From Mycolicibacterium hassiacum DSM 44199 (GTDB lineage: Bacteria > Actinomycetota > Actinomycetes > Mycobacteriales > Mycobacteriaceae): DNA of 64,000 bases. The position numbers and the translations under genes were made by a program. Each line of letters begins with the position of its first letter. Within the stretch, counting starts at the first letter, position 1. The stretch lies in contig NZ_LR026975.1 in assembly GCF_900603025.1 (NCBI RefSeq), forward strand, positions 4,836,001-4,900,000. Direction: 5' to 3'. This document shows, piece after piece, positions 24,603 through 35,288 of the stretch. The notes below the pieces were generated by a model. It did not search any database, had not been told where the DNA came from, and saw only the letters and a program-made list of their open reading frames with translations.

Positions 24603-25901
24603 ATGGCCAGTGATACCCGCCGACGCGTCGCCGTTCTCGGCGGCAACAGAATCCCCTTCGCCCGCTCCGACGGCGCCTACGCCAACGCCTCCAACCAGGA
24701 CATGTTCACCGCGGCGCTGAACGGTCTGGTCGACCGGTTCAACCTGGCCGGTGAGCGGCTGGACGCGGTGATCGGTGGTGCGGTGCTCAAGCACAGCCGC
24801 GACTTCAACCTGATCCGCGAGTGCGTTCTGGGCAGCAAGCTGGCGCCGAACACCCCGGCGTTCGACATGCAGCAGGCCTGCGGCACCGGGCTGCAGGCCG
24901 CGATCGCCGCGGCCGACGGCATCGCGGCCGGCCGCTACGAGGTGGCCGCCGCCGGCGGCGTGGACACCGCCTCCGACGCCCCGATCGCGCTCGGCGACAA
25001 CCTGCGCCGCACGCTGCTGGCGCTGCGCCGGTCGAAGTCCAACGTCGAGCGGCTCAAGCTGGTGGGCCGGCTGCCGGCGTCGCTGGGGGTGCAGATCCCG
25101 GTCAACAGCGAACCGCGCACCGGCCTGTCGATGGGCGAGCACGCCGCCATCACCGCCAAGCAGATGGGCATCAAGCGCGTCGACCAGGACGAGCTCGCCG
25201 CGGCCAGCCACCGCAACATGGCGGCCGCCTACGACCGCGGGTTCTTCGACGACCTGATCACCCCGTTCCTCGGCCTGTACCGCGACAACAACCTGCGGCC
25301 CGACTCGACCCCGGAGAAGCTGGCCAAGCTCAAGCCGGTGTTCGGGGTGAAGGCCGGGGACGCCACGATGACCGCCGGCAACTCGACCCCGCTGACCGAC
25401 GGCGCCTCGGTGGCGCTGCTGGCCAGCGAGGACTGGGCCGCCGCGCACAACATCGAGCCGCTGGCCTGGTTCGTCGATGCCGAGACCGCCGCGGTGGACT
25501 ACGTCACCGGCCGCGACGGGCTGCTGATGGCGCCGACCTACGCGGTGCCGCGGCTGCTGGCGCGCAACGGGCTGACGCTGCAGGATTTCGACTTCTACGA
25601 GATCCACGAGGCGTTCGCCTCGGTGGTGCTGGCGCACCTGCAGGCGTGGGAGTCCGACGAGTACTGCAAGGAGCGGCTCGGCCTGGACAAGGCGCTGGGC
25701 CCGATCGACCGGTCCAAGCTCAACGTCAACGGCTCGTCGCTGGCGGCCGGGCACCCGTTCGCCGCGACCGGCGGCCGCATCGTGGCCCAGCTGGCCAAGC
25801 AGCTCGCGGAGAAGCGCAAGGAGACCGGCCGGCCGGTGCGCGGGTTGATCTCGATCTGCGCGGCCGGCGGGCAGGGCGTCGCCGCCATCCTGGAGGCCTG
25901 A
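24603..25901 (+). CDS. fadA2: Acetyl-CoA acyltransferase (thiolase) FadA2
   Basis: A 432-residue thiolase close to Rv0243. Active-site Cys is in 'DMQQACGTGLQAA', the His in 'EIHEAFASVVLA', the loop 'NVNGSSLAAGHPFAATGGR', and the second Cys in 'SICAAGGQGVA'. It cleaves 3-oxoacyl-CoA with CoA, or runs in reverse. The ATG at 24603 is chosen over an ATG at 24594 because a -10 hexamer TACTAT (24590-24595) would start the transcript at 24603, giving a leaderless mRNA. Confidence 0.93.
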   Translation: MASDTRRRVAVLGGNRIPFARSDGAYANASNQDMFTAALNGLVDRFNLAGERLDAVIGGAVLKHSRDFNLIRECVLGSKLAPNTPAFDMQQACGTGLQAAIAAADGIAAGRYEVAAAGGVDTASDAPIALGDNLRRTLLALRRSKSNVERLKLVGRLPASLGVQIPVNSEPRTGLSMGEHAAITAKQMGIKRVDQDELAAASHRNMAAAYDRGFFDDLITPFLGLYRDNNLRPDSTPEKLAKLKPVFGVKAGDATMTAGNSTPLTDGASVALLASEDWAAAHNIEPLAWFVDAETAAVDYVTGRDGLLMAPTYAVPRLLARNGLTLQDFDFYEIHEAFASVVLAHLQAWESDEYCKERLGLDKALGPIDRSKLNVNGSSLAAGHPFAATGGRIVAQLAKQLAEKRKETGRPVRGLISICAAGGQGVAAILEA

Positions 25902-26119
25902 CACCGCCGCCGGCGCCGGACGCCGGGGTGGCCGGCCGCCCGGGGGAACTTCTCGGGACGGCTGTAACGCCCCGGCTCGCTACGCCGATAGGCCGGGTAG
26001 CCCCGTACTGTTGTCCGACCCCCCGACCCGATGGCAGTACGGGGCTCTCAACGTCTGCGGACCGGCCGAGAATCGGCTCTGGTGTCGGCGTCCGAAGGGG
26101 CGTACGATCGATTGCACGA

Positions 26120-26222
26120 CGGGTTCGGGAGTGACCGGTCCGAAGAACCGGCGAAGGTTGAAAGCCGGTCGCGTGAAACGATAGTGACGCACCTGAGTGT
26201 CCTCCCGAACCCGCCCTTTTTT
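26120..26222 (+). ncRNA. sfdS: F6 (SfdS) small RNA homologue
   Basis: A 12-bp outer stem, CGGGTTCGGGAG (26120-26131) with CTCCCGAACCCG (26202-26213), closes a structured 103-nt segment and is followed by a T6 run at 26217-26222. This is an intrinsic terminator at the end of an RNA, not of fadA2 itself. Inside, GACCGG and CCGGTC elements can pair. The position, directly after fadA2 and before fadE5, is that of the SigF-dependent sRNA F6 of M. tuberculosis between Rv0243 and Rv0244c, and the length agrees. A possible, poor SigF -10 (GGCGTA) lies near 26100. The rest of 25902-26296 shows no gene. Confidence 0.82.
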
Positions 26223-26296
26223 GTTCGGTGGTGTGGTTGTCCACACCGTCGATCGGCCGGGTAGCGCGATCGATTCGCCCGGCGCGCCACGACACG

Positions 26297-27589
26297 ATGA
26301 TCGCTGTGACGACGACAACCGCATCGCTTCGCGTGTTCCCGAGGGAGTGGACCCGAACGCTTCTCCGGCCGCTTCGGCGCGACGCGTGGCGTGTCTACCT
26401 GTTCTTCCTGCTGGCCGCCCTGTCGGCGCTCGCCGGGGTGGTGTACCTGTTCGCCGCCGGGATGGCCGCCGCGTTGCTGCTGGCGACCCTGATCGGGGTG
26501 CCGTTGCTGGCGTTGATCGTGCTGACCGGCCGCGGCTGGAACCGCTTGTACCGCAGGGTGGTACGCCTCACCGGCGTCGACATCGAGGCGCCGCCGCCGT
26601 TCGATCGGCGCTCGACCTGGTGGGCCACGATCGGTGCGGCGCTCACCGACCCGGTGGGGTGGCGCAGTCTCGGGTTCGTGGTGTTGCACTCGGTGCTGCT
26701 GACCCCGCTCGGCTTCGCCCTGGTGATGGGCGCGTTCATCGCCCTGACCGCGATCGGCTCGCCGGCGGTCTACCTGGTGACCGGGGAGCCGTTCATGACG
26801 CTCGGCCGGCCGGTCGACTCGCTGCCGGTGTATCTGCTGCTGGCCCTCGGCGGGCTGATCGGCCTGTACACGGTCGCCTGGGCCGTGATCGGGGTCAGCG
26901 GCCTCGATGTGTGGCTGGCGCGCAGCCTGCTGGGCGCCACCGACCGTGACCGGCGCGTCCGGCGGCTCGAACGCGCCCGCTCCGAGGTCGCCGACGACGC
27001 CGCCGCGACGCTGCGCCGAGTCGAACGGGACCTGCACGACGGCACGCAGGCGCGGCTCATCACGGTGGCGATGGCCCTGGCCCGGGCCGAGGAGCACTTC
27101 GCCGCCGCCGATACCGACCGGGCCCGGGCCCTGGTCTGCGACGCGCTGGCCAACACCAAGGAAACCATCGCCGAGCTGCGCGACATCGTGCGCGGCATCC
27201 GGCCGCCCGCACTCGATCTCGGCCTGGATGCGGCCGTCCAGACGCTCGCTGCGCGCGCCCCGGTGCCGGTCGATGTCTCGGTGGATCTGGGTGTGCGACC
27301 GTCGCTGGGGGTCGAGACGATGGCCTACTTCTGTGTCGCCGAGCTCTTGGCGAACGTCTCACGGCATTCCGCTGCCGACCGCGCCTCGGTGAGCCTGCGC
27401 AGCGATCCGCAGGAGCTGCGGATCACGGTCGCGGACAACGGCTCCGGAGGGGTGCGGATCGGCGAGGGGTCCGGGCTGACCGGGCTGCGTGACCGGCTGG
27501 CGATGCTGGACGGCACGTTGAGCATCGACAGCCCGGACGGCGGACCGACGGTCGTCACCGTCACCGTGCCGCTGGGGGCGCGGCGGTGA
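26297..27589 (+). CDS. Sensor histidine kinase (NarL-type partner)
   Basis: A 430-residue membrane kinase. The N-terminal half holds about four to five hydrophobic segments in a 'putative sensor' type domain ('VYLFFLLAALSALAGVVYLF', 'FALVMGAFIALTAIG'). The HisKA_3 dimerisation region has phospho-acceptor His247 in 'ERDLHDGTQAR', and the ATPase part ends 'DNGSGGVRIGEGSGLTGLRD'. ATG at 26297 is used; a GTG at 26306 is also possible. It overlaps the response regulator by 4 bases (GTGA). The pair lies between F6 and fadE5, where M. tuberculosis has no gene, so it was inserted or lost. The signal is unknown. Confidence 0.9.
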   Translation: MIAVTTTTASLRVFPREWTRTLLRPLRRDAWRVYLFFLLAALSALAGVVYLFAAGMAAALLLATLIGVPLLALIVLTGRGWNRLYRRVVRLTGVDIEAPPPFDRRSTWWATIGAALTDPVGWRSLGFVVLHSVLLTPLGFALVMGAFIALTAIGSPAVYLVTGEPFMTLGRPVDSLPVYLLLALGGLIGLYTVAWAVIGVSGLDVWLARSLLGATDRDRRVRRLERARSEVADDAAATLRRVERDLHDGTQARLITVAMALARAEEHFAAADTDRARALVCDALANTKETIAELRDIVRGIRPPALDLGLDAAVQTLAARAPVPVDVSVDLGVRPSLGVETMAYFCVAELLANVSRHSAADRASVSLRSDPQELRITVADNGSGGVRIGEGSGLTGLRDRLAMLDGTLSIDSPDGGPTVVTVTVPLGARR

Positions 27590-28233
27590 CGCGGGTCGTC
27601 ATCGCCGAGGACAACGCCATTCTGCGTGACGGGCTGGCGCAGCTGCTGGGCGAACGTGATCACGAGGTCGTCGCCCGGGTCGGGACGGCCGATGATCTGC
27701 TCGCCGCGGTGGACCGGACGCGGCCCGACGTCGCGGTCGTCGACATCCGCATGCCGCCGACGTTCACCGACGAGGGGCTGCTGGCGGCGGTGTCGCTGCG
27801 CCGATCGCACCCGGACGTCGGCGTGTTGGTGTTCTCGCAGTGGGTCGAGAAACGGTACGCCACCGAACTTCTCGCCGGAAATCCGGAAGGGGTCGGGTAC
27901 CTGCTCAAGGACCGGGTGGCCGACATCGCGGAGTTCGACGCCGCGCTGCGGAGGGTGGCGGCCGGCGGGACCGCGCTCGACCCGGAGGTGGTGCGGCAAC
28001 TGCTCAACAGCCGGTCGACGGCGCTCGACCGGCTGACCGCCCGCGAGCGTGAGGTGCTGGCCCTGATGGCCGAGGGGCACTCCAACAGTGGCCTCGCCGA
28101 GCAGCTTTCGATCACCGAGCGTGCGGTGGAGAAGCACGTGTCGTCGATCTTCACCAAGCTCGATCTGCCGCCGTCGCAGGCGCACCACCGGCGTGTGCTC
28201 GCGGTGCTGACCTACCTCGACGCCGAACGCTGA
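27586..28233 (+). CDS. NarL/LuxR-type response regulator
   Basis: A 215-residue regulator. Receiver domain: acidic pair 'AEDN', phosphorylated Asp53 in 'VVDIRMPP' and Lys in 'YLLKDR'. C-terminal LuxR helix-turn-helix: 'LTAREREVLALMAEGHSNSG' and 'SITERAVEKHVSSIFTKL'. The GTG start overlaps the kinase stop. After the TGA stop the same frame stays open for 48 more codons that encode a Lys/Gln/Ala/Pro repeat. Confidence 0.93.
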   Translation: MTRVVIAEDNAILRDGLAQLLGERDHEVVARVGTADDLLAAVDRTRPDVAVVDIRMPPTFTDEGLLAAVSLRRSHPDVGVLVFSQWVEKRYATELLAGNPEGVGYLLKDRVADIAEFDAALRRVAAGGTALDPEVVRQLLNSRSTALDRLTAREREVLALMAEGHSNSGLAEQLSITERAVEKHVSSIFTKLDLPPSQAHHRRVLAVLTYLDAER

Positions 28234-28256
28234 AGCCGGGTTCGAGCCCGGAACAC

Positions 28257-28316
28257 GAAGCAGGCCCCGAAGAAGCAGGCTCCGAAGAAGCAGGCCCCGG
28301 AGAAGCAGGCCCCGAA
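28257..28316. repeat. Four 15-bp tandem repeats after the response regulator
   Basis: The unit GAAGCAGGCCCCGAA occurs four times with single-base changes in two copies. In the frame of the response regulator, past its stop, the array reads as repeated KKQAP-type pentapeptides. Confidence 0.9.
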
Positions 28317-28336
28317 TACGACCCCGGAATACGAAG

Positions 28337-28364
28337 CGCCCCCGGGAAGAGACCGGGGGCGTTT
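28337..28364. terminator. Terminator between response regulator and fadE5
   Basis: CGCCCCCGG (28337-28345) and CCGGGGGCG (28353-28361) pair perfectly over 9 bp with a 7-base loop and are followed by TTT. It lies between convergent genes and can serve both. Confidence 0.8.
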
Positions 28365-28386
28365 CGGGTCGAGGCGGTGAGAAGGC

Positions 28387-30222
28387 TCAGAAGGCCGCCT
28401 CGTCCAGTTCCATCACCTCGAGGTCGAGGTTCTCGATGACCTGCCGGGTCGCGGTCAGCAGCGGCAGGAAGTTCTTGGCGAAGAACGACGCCACCGCGAC
28501 CTTGCCCTCGTAGAAGGCGCGGTCGTTGCCGTCGGCGCCGCGGTCGAGGGCCTCGACGGCCACCGCCGCCTGCTTCTGCAGCAGCCAGCCGATGATCAGG
28601 TCACCGGCCGCCATCAGGAACCGCACCGACGCCAGGCCGACCTTGTACAGCTCCTTCGGGTTCTCCTGGGAGGCCATCAGGTAGCCCATCATCGAGGCGG
28701 CCATCGCCTTGACGTCCTCCAGCGCGGTCGCCAGCAGCGCACGCTCGGCCTTGAGCCGGCCGTTGCCGTCCTCGCTCTTGATGAACTGCTCGATCTGCTC
28801 GGAGACGTAGTTCAGCGCCACGCCCTTGTCGCGGACGATCTTGCGGAAGAAGAAGTCCTGCGCCTGGATGGCGGTGGTGCCCTCGTAGAGCGAGTCGATC
28901 TTGCTGTCGCGGATGTACTGCTCGATCGGGTAGTCCTGCAGGAAGCCCGAACCACCGAAGGTCTGCAGCGACTCGGTGAGCTTGGCGTAGGCCTGCTCGG
29001 AGCCGACACCCTTGACGATCGGCAGCATCAGGTCGTTGACCCGCATCGCGAGCTCGGGATCCACGCCGTGCACCGCCTGGGCGGTCGGCACGTCCTGGAA
29101 GGTGGCCGCGTACAGGTACAGCGCCCGCAGACCCTCGGCGTAGGCCTTCTGGGTCATCAGCGACCGGCGCACGTCCGGGTGGTGGGTGATGGTCACCCGC
29201 GGGGCGGTCTTGTCGGTCATCTGGGTCATGTCCGCGCCCTGCACCCGCTCCTTGGCGTAGGCCAGCGCGTTCAGGTAACCGGTGGACAGCGTGGCGATGG
29301 CCTTGGTGCCGACCATCATCCGGGCCTGCTCGATGACCTCGAACATCTGGGCGATGCCGTTGTGCACGCCGCCGACCAGCCAGCCCTTGGCCGGGATGCC
29401 GTGCTGGCCCAGCGAGAGCTCACAGGTCGCCGACACCTTCAGGCCCATCTTGTGCTCGACGTTGGTGACGAACACGCCGTTGCGTTCCTTGGGCTCACCG
29501 GTCTCCGGATCGAACAGGAACTTCGGCACCAAGAACAGCGACAGGCCCTTGGTGCCCGGGCCGGCGCCCTCGGGGCGGGCCAGCACCAGGTGCATGATGT
29601 TCTCGCCGAGGTCGTCGGCGTCACCGGACGTGATGAAGCGCTTGACGCCCTCGATGTGCCAGGTGCCGTCGGGCTGCTCGATGGCCTTGGTGCGGCCGGC
29701 GCCCACATCCGAGCCGGCATCCGGCTCGGTCAGCACCATGGTGGCGGTCCAGCCGCGCTCGACGGCCAGCTTCGCCCACTTCTTCTGCTCCTCGGTGCCG
29801 AGGTTGTAGAGGATCTGGGCCATGCCCGGACCCATCGCGTACATGTAGGCCGCGGGGTTGGCGCCAAGGATGTGCTCGACGATCGCCCACTGCAGCGGAC
29901 GCGGCATCGGCATCCCGCCGAGTTCCTCGGCGATACCGACCTTGTCCCAGCCACCCTCGAACAACGCCCGCATCGACTTCTTGAACGACTCGGGAAGGGT
30001 GACGCTGTGGGTCTCGGGGTCGAAGGTCGGCGGATTGCGGTCGGCGTCGGCGAACGACTCCGCAATCGGACCCTCGGCCAGCCGGGCTACCTCGCCCAGC
30101 ATGTCCTTGGCGGTGTCGATGTCCAGCTCGGCGTAGTCACCCGAACCGAGTGCCTTGTCGACGCCGAAGACCTCGAACAGGTTGAACACCTGATCACGAA
30201 CGTTGCTCTTGTAGTGGCTCAC
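28387..30222 (-). CDS. fadE5: Acyl-CoA dehydrogenase FadE5
   Basis: A 611-residue acyl-CoA dehydrogenase, the same length as Rv0244c. Seen: '[20 protein letters not shown]' and '[16 protein letters not shown]' (FAD/substrate region), '[20 protein letters not shown]', and the catalytic-Glu region '[15 protein letters not shown]'. It catalyses the first step of beta-oxidation for a broad range of chain lengths. The GTG start at 30222 is supported by GAGGAGG on the complement at 30227-30233. Two operator-like motifs lie upstream. Confidence 0.95.
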   Translation of the reverse strand: MSHYKSNVRDQVFNLFEVFGVDKALGSGDYAELDIDTAKDMLGEVARLAEGPIAESFADADRNPPTFDPETHSVTLPESFKKSMRALFEGGWDKVGIAEELGGMPMPRPLQWAIVEHILGANPAAYMYAMGPGMAQILYNLGTEEQKKWAKLAVERGWTATMVLTEPDAGSDVGAGRTKAIEQPDGTWHIEGVKRFITSGDADDLGENIMHLVLARPEGAGPGTKGLSLFLVPKFLFDPETGEPKERNGVFVTNVEHKMGLKVSATCELSLGQHGIPAKGWLVGGVHNGIAQMFEVIEQARMMVGTKAIATLSTGYLNALAYAKERVQGADMTQMTDKTAPRVTITHHPDVRRSLMTQKAYAEGLRALYLYAATFQDVPTAQAVHGVDPELAMRVNDLMLPIVKGVGSEQAYAKLTESLQTFGGSGFLQDYPIEQYIRDSKIDSLYEGTTAIQAQDFFFRKIVRDKGVALNYVSEQIEQFIKSEDGNGRLKAERALLATALEDVKAMAASMMGYLMASQENPKELYKVGLASVRFLMAAGDLIIGWLLQKQAAVAVEALDRGADGNDRAFYEGKVAVASFFAKNFLPLLTATRQVIENLDLEVMELDEAAF

Positions 30223-30270
30223 GGTTCCTCCTCGTCGAGATGCCACTCGAGGTTGGGTACTCGCGCTAAG

Positions 30271-30310
30271 TTACCCACCAGTAACTAGGCAAAACTATAC
30301 CGACCAGTAA
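30271..30310 (-). promoter_or_regulatory. Paired operator motifs upstream of fadE5
   Basis: TTACCCACCAGTAA (30271-30284) and ATACCGACCAGTAA (30297-30310) are 12 of 14 identical, each a TTAC...GTAA type inverted repeat, 26 bp apart centre to centre. This spacing and the position 48-88 bases before the fadE5 start suggest repressor binding over its promoter. The motif differs from the one at fabG4/fadA2. Confidence 0.55.
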
Positions 30311-30464
30311 CTTGAACACAAGGCCCCGGTGGGGTATTTCGGCCCGCTCGTCAACCCTTTGCGCCGCGCTGCGCGCAAAACTGCAGTTGACAGCTGTCAG
30401 AACCGCTCTTACCAGCGGGTTTGTGATCCTCATCACCACGGCATGTCGGTCCGGTCTAGGGTGA

Positions 30465-32216
<1,752 letters not shown>

Positions 32217-32250
32217 CGCGCCGGTCGGCCGGATGCGGGAGCCCGCCGCC

Positions 32251-32412
32251 CTAGGGGCGGGCGGCGAGCTCCTCGCGGTAGGCCTGTACGCGCTGTTCGA
32301 TCTCCTCGGCGTCGTCGAACCGGCCCTCCTTGCGGGCGAGTTCGGCCCGACGGGTCAGTTCCCGGATTGCCGTACGGATCTCGCTGATGCTGTGTCGCTC
32401 TCGTAAGCGCAT
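32251..32412 (-). CDS. Small charged helical protein (53 aa)
   Basis: Reads from an ATG at 32412 with GAAAGG about 7 bases upstream to TAG at 32251. The sequence 'LTRRAELARKEGRFDDAEEI' followed by 'EQRVQAYREEL' is strongly helical and resembles the UVR motif shape (helix, Gly/Phe turn, helix with AxxIxxRI). No close family is recognised. It sits alone between the flavin reductase and sdhB genes on the minus strand, upstream of no obvious partner. Coding is inferred from the ribosome-binding site and periodic GC. Confidence 0.6.
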   Translation of the reverse strand: MRLRERHSISEIRTAIRELTRRAELARKEGRFDDAEEIEQRVQAYREELAARP

Positions 32413-32529
32413 AGCGTTGCCTTTCGTTCCTGATCGTCGTTGATCGCGGTGATCGGCCGCTCCGCCTCGAGGCTACCCTCGTTCCCGGTTATCTCAACCG
32501 GGTTGGCTCGACCCGTACGGCCGACCGGT

Positions 32530-33285
32530 CTAGGACCGGCGCCGGAACAGCTTATTGCCCAGCCAGATCACCGGGTCGTACTTGCGGTCGACCGCGCGTT
32601 CCTTGAGCGGGATCAGCGCGTTGTCGGTGATCTTGATGCTCTCCGGGCAAACCTCGGTGCAGCACTTGGTGATGTTGCAGTAGCCGAGGCCGAACTCGTC
32701 CTGCGCCTGCACCGCCCGGTTCCGGTGGGTGTCGAGCGGGTGCATGTCGAGTTCGGTCTGGCGCATCAGGAACCGCGGACCGGCGAACGCCTTCTTGTTC
32801 TCCTCGTGGTCGCGTACCACGTGGCAGACGTTCTGGCACAGGAAGCATTCGATGCACTTGCGGAACTCCTGCGACCGGTTCACGTCCTCCTGCATCATCC
32901 GGTACTCGCCGGGCTGCAGATCCTTCGGCGGCTGGAAGGCCGGGATCTGGCGCGCCTTCTCGTAGTTGAACGAGACATCGGTGACCAGGTCCCGGATCAC
33001 CGGGAAGGTGCGCAGCGGCGTCACCGTGACGACCTCGTCCGGGCTGAACGTCGACATCCGGGTCATGCACATCAGCCGCGGCCGGCCGTTGATCTCGGCC
33101 GAGCAGGACCCGCACTTGCCCGCCTTGCAGTTCCAGCGCACCGCCAGGTCGCCGGCTTGCGTCTGCTGCAGCCGGTGGATGATGTCGAGCACCACCTCGC
33201 CCTCGTTGACCTCGACGGTGAAGTCCTGCAGCGCTCCGCCGTGCTCATCGCCACGCCAGACCCGCAGCTTCGCCTGATAGCTCAT
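32530..33285 (-). CDS. sdhB: Succinate dehydrogenase 1 iron-sulfur subunit (Rv0247c type)
   Basis: A 251-residue SdhB/FrdB. An N-terminal [2Fe-2S] ferredoxin domain has 'RWNCKAGKCGSCSAEI'; the C-terminal ferredoxin domain has 'CIECFLCQNVCH' and 'CCTEVCPESI' for the [4Fe-4S] and [3Fe-4S] clusters. It carries electrons from the flavoprotein to menaquinone. ATG start overlaps the sdhA stop by 4 bases, so translation is coupled. Last gene of the sdh1 operon. Confidence 0.95.
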   Translation of the reverse strand: MSYQAKLRVWRGDEHGGALQDFTVEVNEGEVVLDIIHRLQQTQAGDLAVRWNCKAGKCGSCSAEINGRPRLMCMTRMSTFSPDEVVTVTPLRTFPVIRDLVTDVSFNYEKARQIPAFQPPKDLQPGEYRMMQEDVNRSQEFRKCIECFLCQNVCHVVRDHEENKKAFAGPRFLMRQTELDMHPLDTHRNRAVQAQDEFGLGYCNITKCCTEVCPESIKITDNALIPLKERAVDRKYDPVIWLGNKLFRRRS

Positions 33286-35225
33286 GCGCCTCTCCTTGCC
33301 GGGTGATTGGCGAGTTCCTCCGGCGTGAAGTACTTCTCGAGCTCCTCGAGGTCGATGAGCTCGAGCAGATCGTCACGCATCGGTACCTGGTCCTCGCGGG
33401 TGATGGTGACCTCGGGCACGATCTCGTCGCCCTGTGCGCGGCACACCAGCAGCGTCTTGCGCCACTTCGGGTCCATCGACGGATAGTCGTCGCGGGTGTG
33501 CCCGCCGCGGCTTTCGGTGCGCTCCAGCGCGGCCCGAGCGATGCATTCGCTGACCAGCAGCATGTTGCGCAGGTCGATGGCCAGATGCCAGCCCGGGTTG
33601 AACTCCCGGCCGCCCTCGACCCGCACGTTGCGGTAGCGCTCGCGCAGCTTTGCGAGCCGCTCCAGCGCCTCGGTGATCTCGTCGGCCCGGCGGATGATGC
33701 CGACCAGGCTGTTCATCGTCTCCTGCAGTTCCGCCTGCAGGGCGTACGGGTTCTCCTGCACCGCCGGGTCGCTCGGCCCGTCGAACGGCCGCAGCGCCAG
33801 CCGGCGGGCGTGGTCGACCGCATCCTCGGTCACCTTCGGGCGGTCGTTGAGCGAGCGGACGTAGTCCGCGGCACCCATCCCGGCGCGGCGGCCGAACACC
33901 AGCAGGTCGCTCAGCGAGTTACCGCCGAGCCGGTTGGAGCCGTGCATACCGCCGGAGCATTCGCCCGCGGCGAACAGGCCCGGGGTCTTGGCGGCGGCGG
34001 TGTCCGGATCGACCTCCACGCCGCCCATCACGTAGTGGCAGGTCGGCCCGACCTCCATGGGCTCCTTGGTGATGTCGACGCCGGCCAACTCCTTGAACTG
34101 GTGGTACATCGACGGCAGCCGGCGCTTGATCTGCTCGGCCGGCAGCCGGGAGGCGATGTCGAGGTACACCCCGCCGTGCGGTGAGCCGCGCCCGGCCTTG
34201 ACCTCGGAGTTGATCGCGCGGGCCACCTCGTCGCGGGGCAGTAGGTCCGGGGTGCGGCGGGCCGAGTCGTTGTCCTTGAGCCACTGGTCGGCCTCTTCGA
34301 TGGTCTCGGCGTACTGGCCCTTGAACACCGGCGGGATGTAGTCGAACATGAACCGCTTGCCCTCGGAGTTCTTCAGCACCCCGCCGTCGCCGCGCACGCC
34401 CTCGGTGACCAGGATGCCCTTCACGCTGGGCGGCCAGACCATCCCGGTCGGGTGGAACTGGACGAACTCCATGTTGATCAGCGTCGCGCCGGCCCGCAGC
34501 GCCAGCGCGTGCCCGTCGCCGGTGTACTCCCAGGAGTTCGAGGTCACCTTGTAGGACTTGCCGATGCCGCCGGTGGCCAGCACCACCGCCGGGGCCTCGA
34601 ACAGCACGAAGTTGCCGGTCTCGCGGTAGTAGCCGAACGCTCCGGCGATCCGGTCCCCGTCCTTGATCAGCTCGGTGATGGTGGTCTCGTGGAAGACCTT
34701 GATGCGGGCCTCGTAGTCGCCGAACTCGGCCTTGTCCTCCTGCTGCAGCGAGACGATCTTCTGCTGCAGGGTGCGGATGATCTCGAGGCCGGTGCGGTCA
34801 CCGACGTGCGCGAGCCGCGGGTAGGTGTGCCCGCCGAAGTTGCGCTGGCTGATCTTGCCGTCCTTGGTGCGGTCGAACAGCGCACCGTAGGTCTCGAGCT
34901 CCCAGACCCGGTCCGGCGCCTCCTTGGCGTGCAGCTCGGCCATCCGCCAGTTGTTGAGGAACTTGCCGCCGCGCATGGTGTCGCGGAAGTGGACCTGCCA
35001 GTTGTCCTTCGGATTGACGTTGCCCATCGCGGCGGCGCACCCGCCCTCGGCCATCACCGTGTGCGCCTTGCCGAACAGCGACTTGGTGACGACGGCCACC
35101 TTCAGGCCGCGTTCGCGCGCCTCGATGACCGCCCGGAGACCCGCGCCGCCGGCACCGATCACGACGACGTCGAAGGAGTGCCGCTCGATCTCCGAAGAGC
35201 CGCGGGAAGCCTCGGAATCCGTCAT
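33282..35225 (-). CDS. sdhA: Succinate dehydrogenase 1 flavoprotein subunit (Rv0248c type)
   Basis: A 647-residue flavoprotein. FAD-binding 'DVVVIGAGGAGLRAVIEA', active-site region 'NFGGHTYPRLAHVGDRTG', 'FVQFHPTGM', 'CHYVMGGVEVD', and 'AAGECSGGMHGSNRLGG'. It oxidises succinate to fumarate. ATG at 35225 with AAGGACGAGG upstream. The membrane subunit gene lies upstream but an ISL3-family element now separates them. A TTGACA (complement of 35263-35268) with a poor -10 lies in the 63 bases between IS and gene and could drive residual expression. Confidence 0.95.
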   Translation of the reverse strand: MTDSEASRGSSEIERHSFDVVVIGAGGAGLRAVIEARERGLKVAVVTKSLFGKAHTVMAEGGCAAAMGNVNPKDNWQVHFRDTMRGGKFLNNWRMAELHAKEAPDRVWELETYGALFDRTKDGKISQRNFGGHTYPRLAHVGDRTGLEIIRTLQQKIVSLQQEDKAEFGDYEARIKVFHETTITELIKDGDRIAGAFGYYRETGNFVLFEAPAVVLATGGIGKSYKVTSNSWEYTGDGHALALRAGATLINMEFVQFHPTGMVWPPSVKGILVTEGVRGDGGVLKNSEGKRFMFDYIPPVFKGQYAETIEEADQWLKDNDSARRTPDLLPRDEVARAINSEVKAGRGSPHGGVYLDIASRLPAEQIKRRLPSMYHQFKELAGVDITKEPMEVGPTCHYVMGGVEVDPDTAAAKTPGLFAAGECSGGMHGSNRLGGNSLSDLLVFGRRAGMGAADYVRSLNDRPKVTEDAVDHARRLALRPFDGPSDPAVQENPYALQAELQETMNSLVGIIRRADEITEALERLAKLRERYRNVRVEGGREFNPGWHLAIDLRNMLLVSECIARAALERTESRGGHTRDDYPSMDPKWRKTLLVCRAQGDEIVPEVTITREDQVPMRDDLLELIDLEELEKYFTPEELANHPARRGA

Positions 35226-35288
35226 TAATCCTCGTCCTTAATCAGATTTCGGTCTCAATCGATGTCAAACTCCCGGGCGGGCGAAAGC

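Noticed and set aside
25902..26119. Additional small gene between fadA2 and the F6 RNA
   Set aside because: Short frames here lack ribosome-binding sites and coding-type codon use; probably promoter of the sRNA.
28257..28316. CRISPR-like array
   Set aside because: Contiguous 15-bp tandem repeats without spacers.
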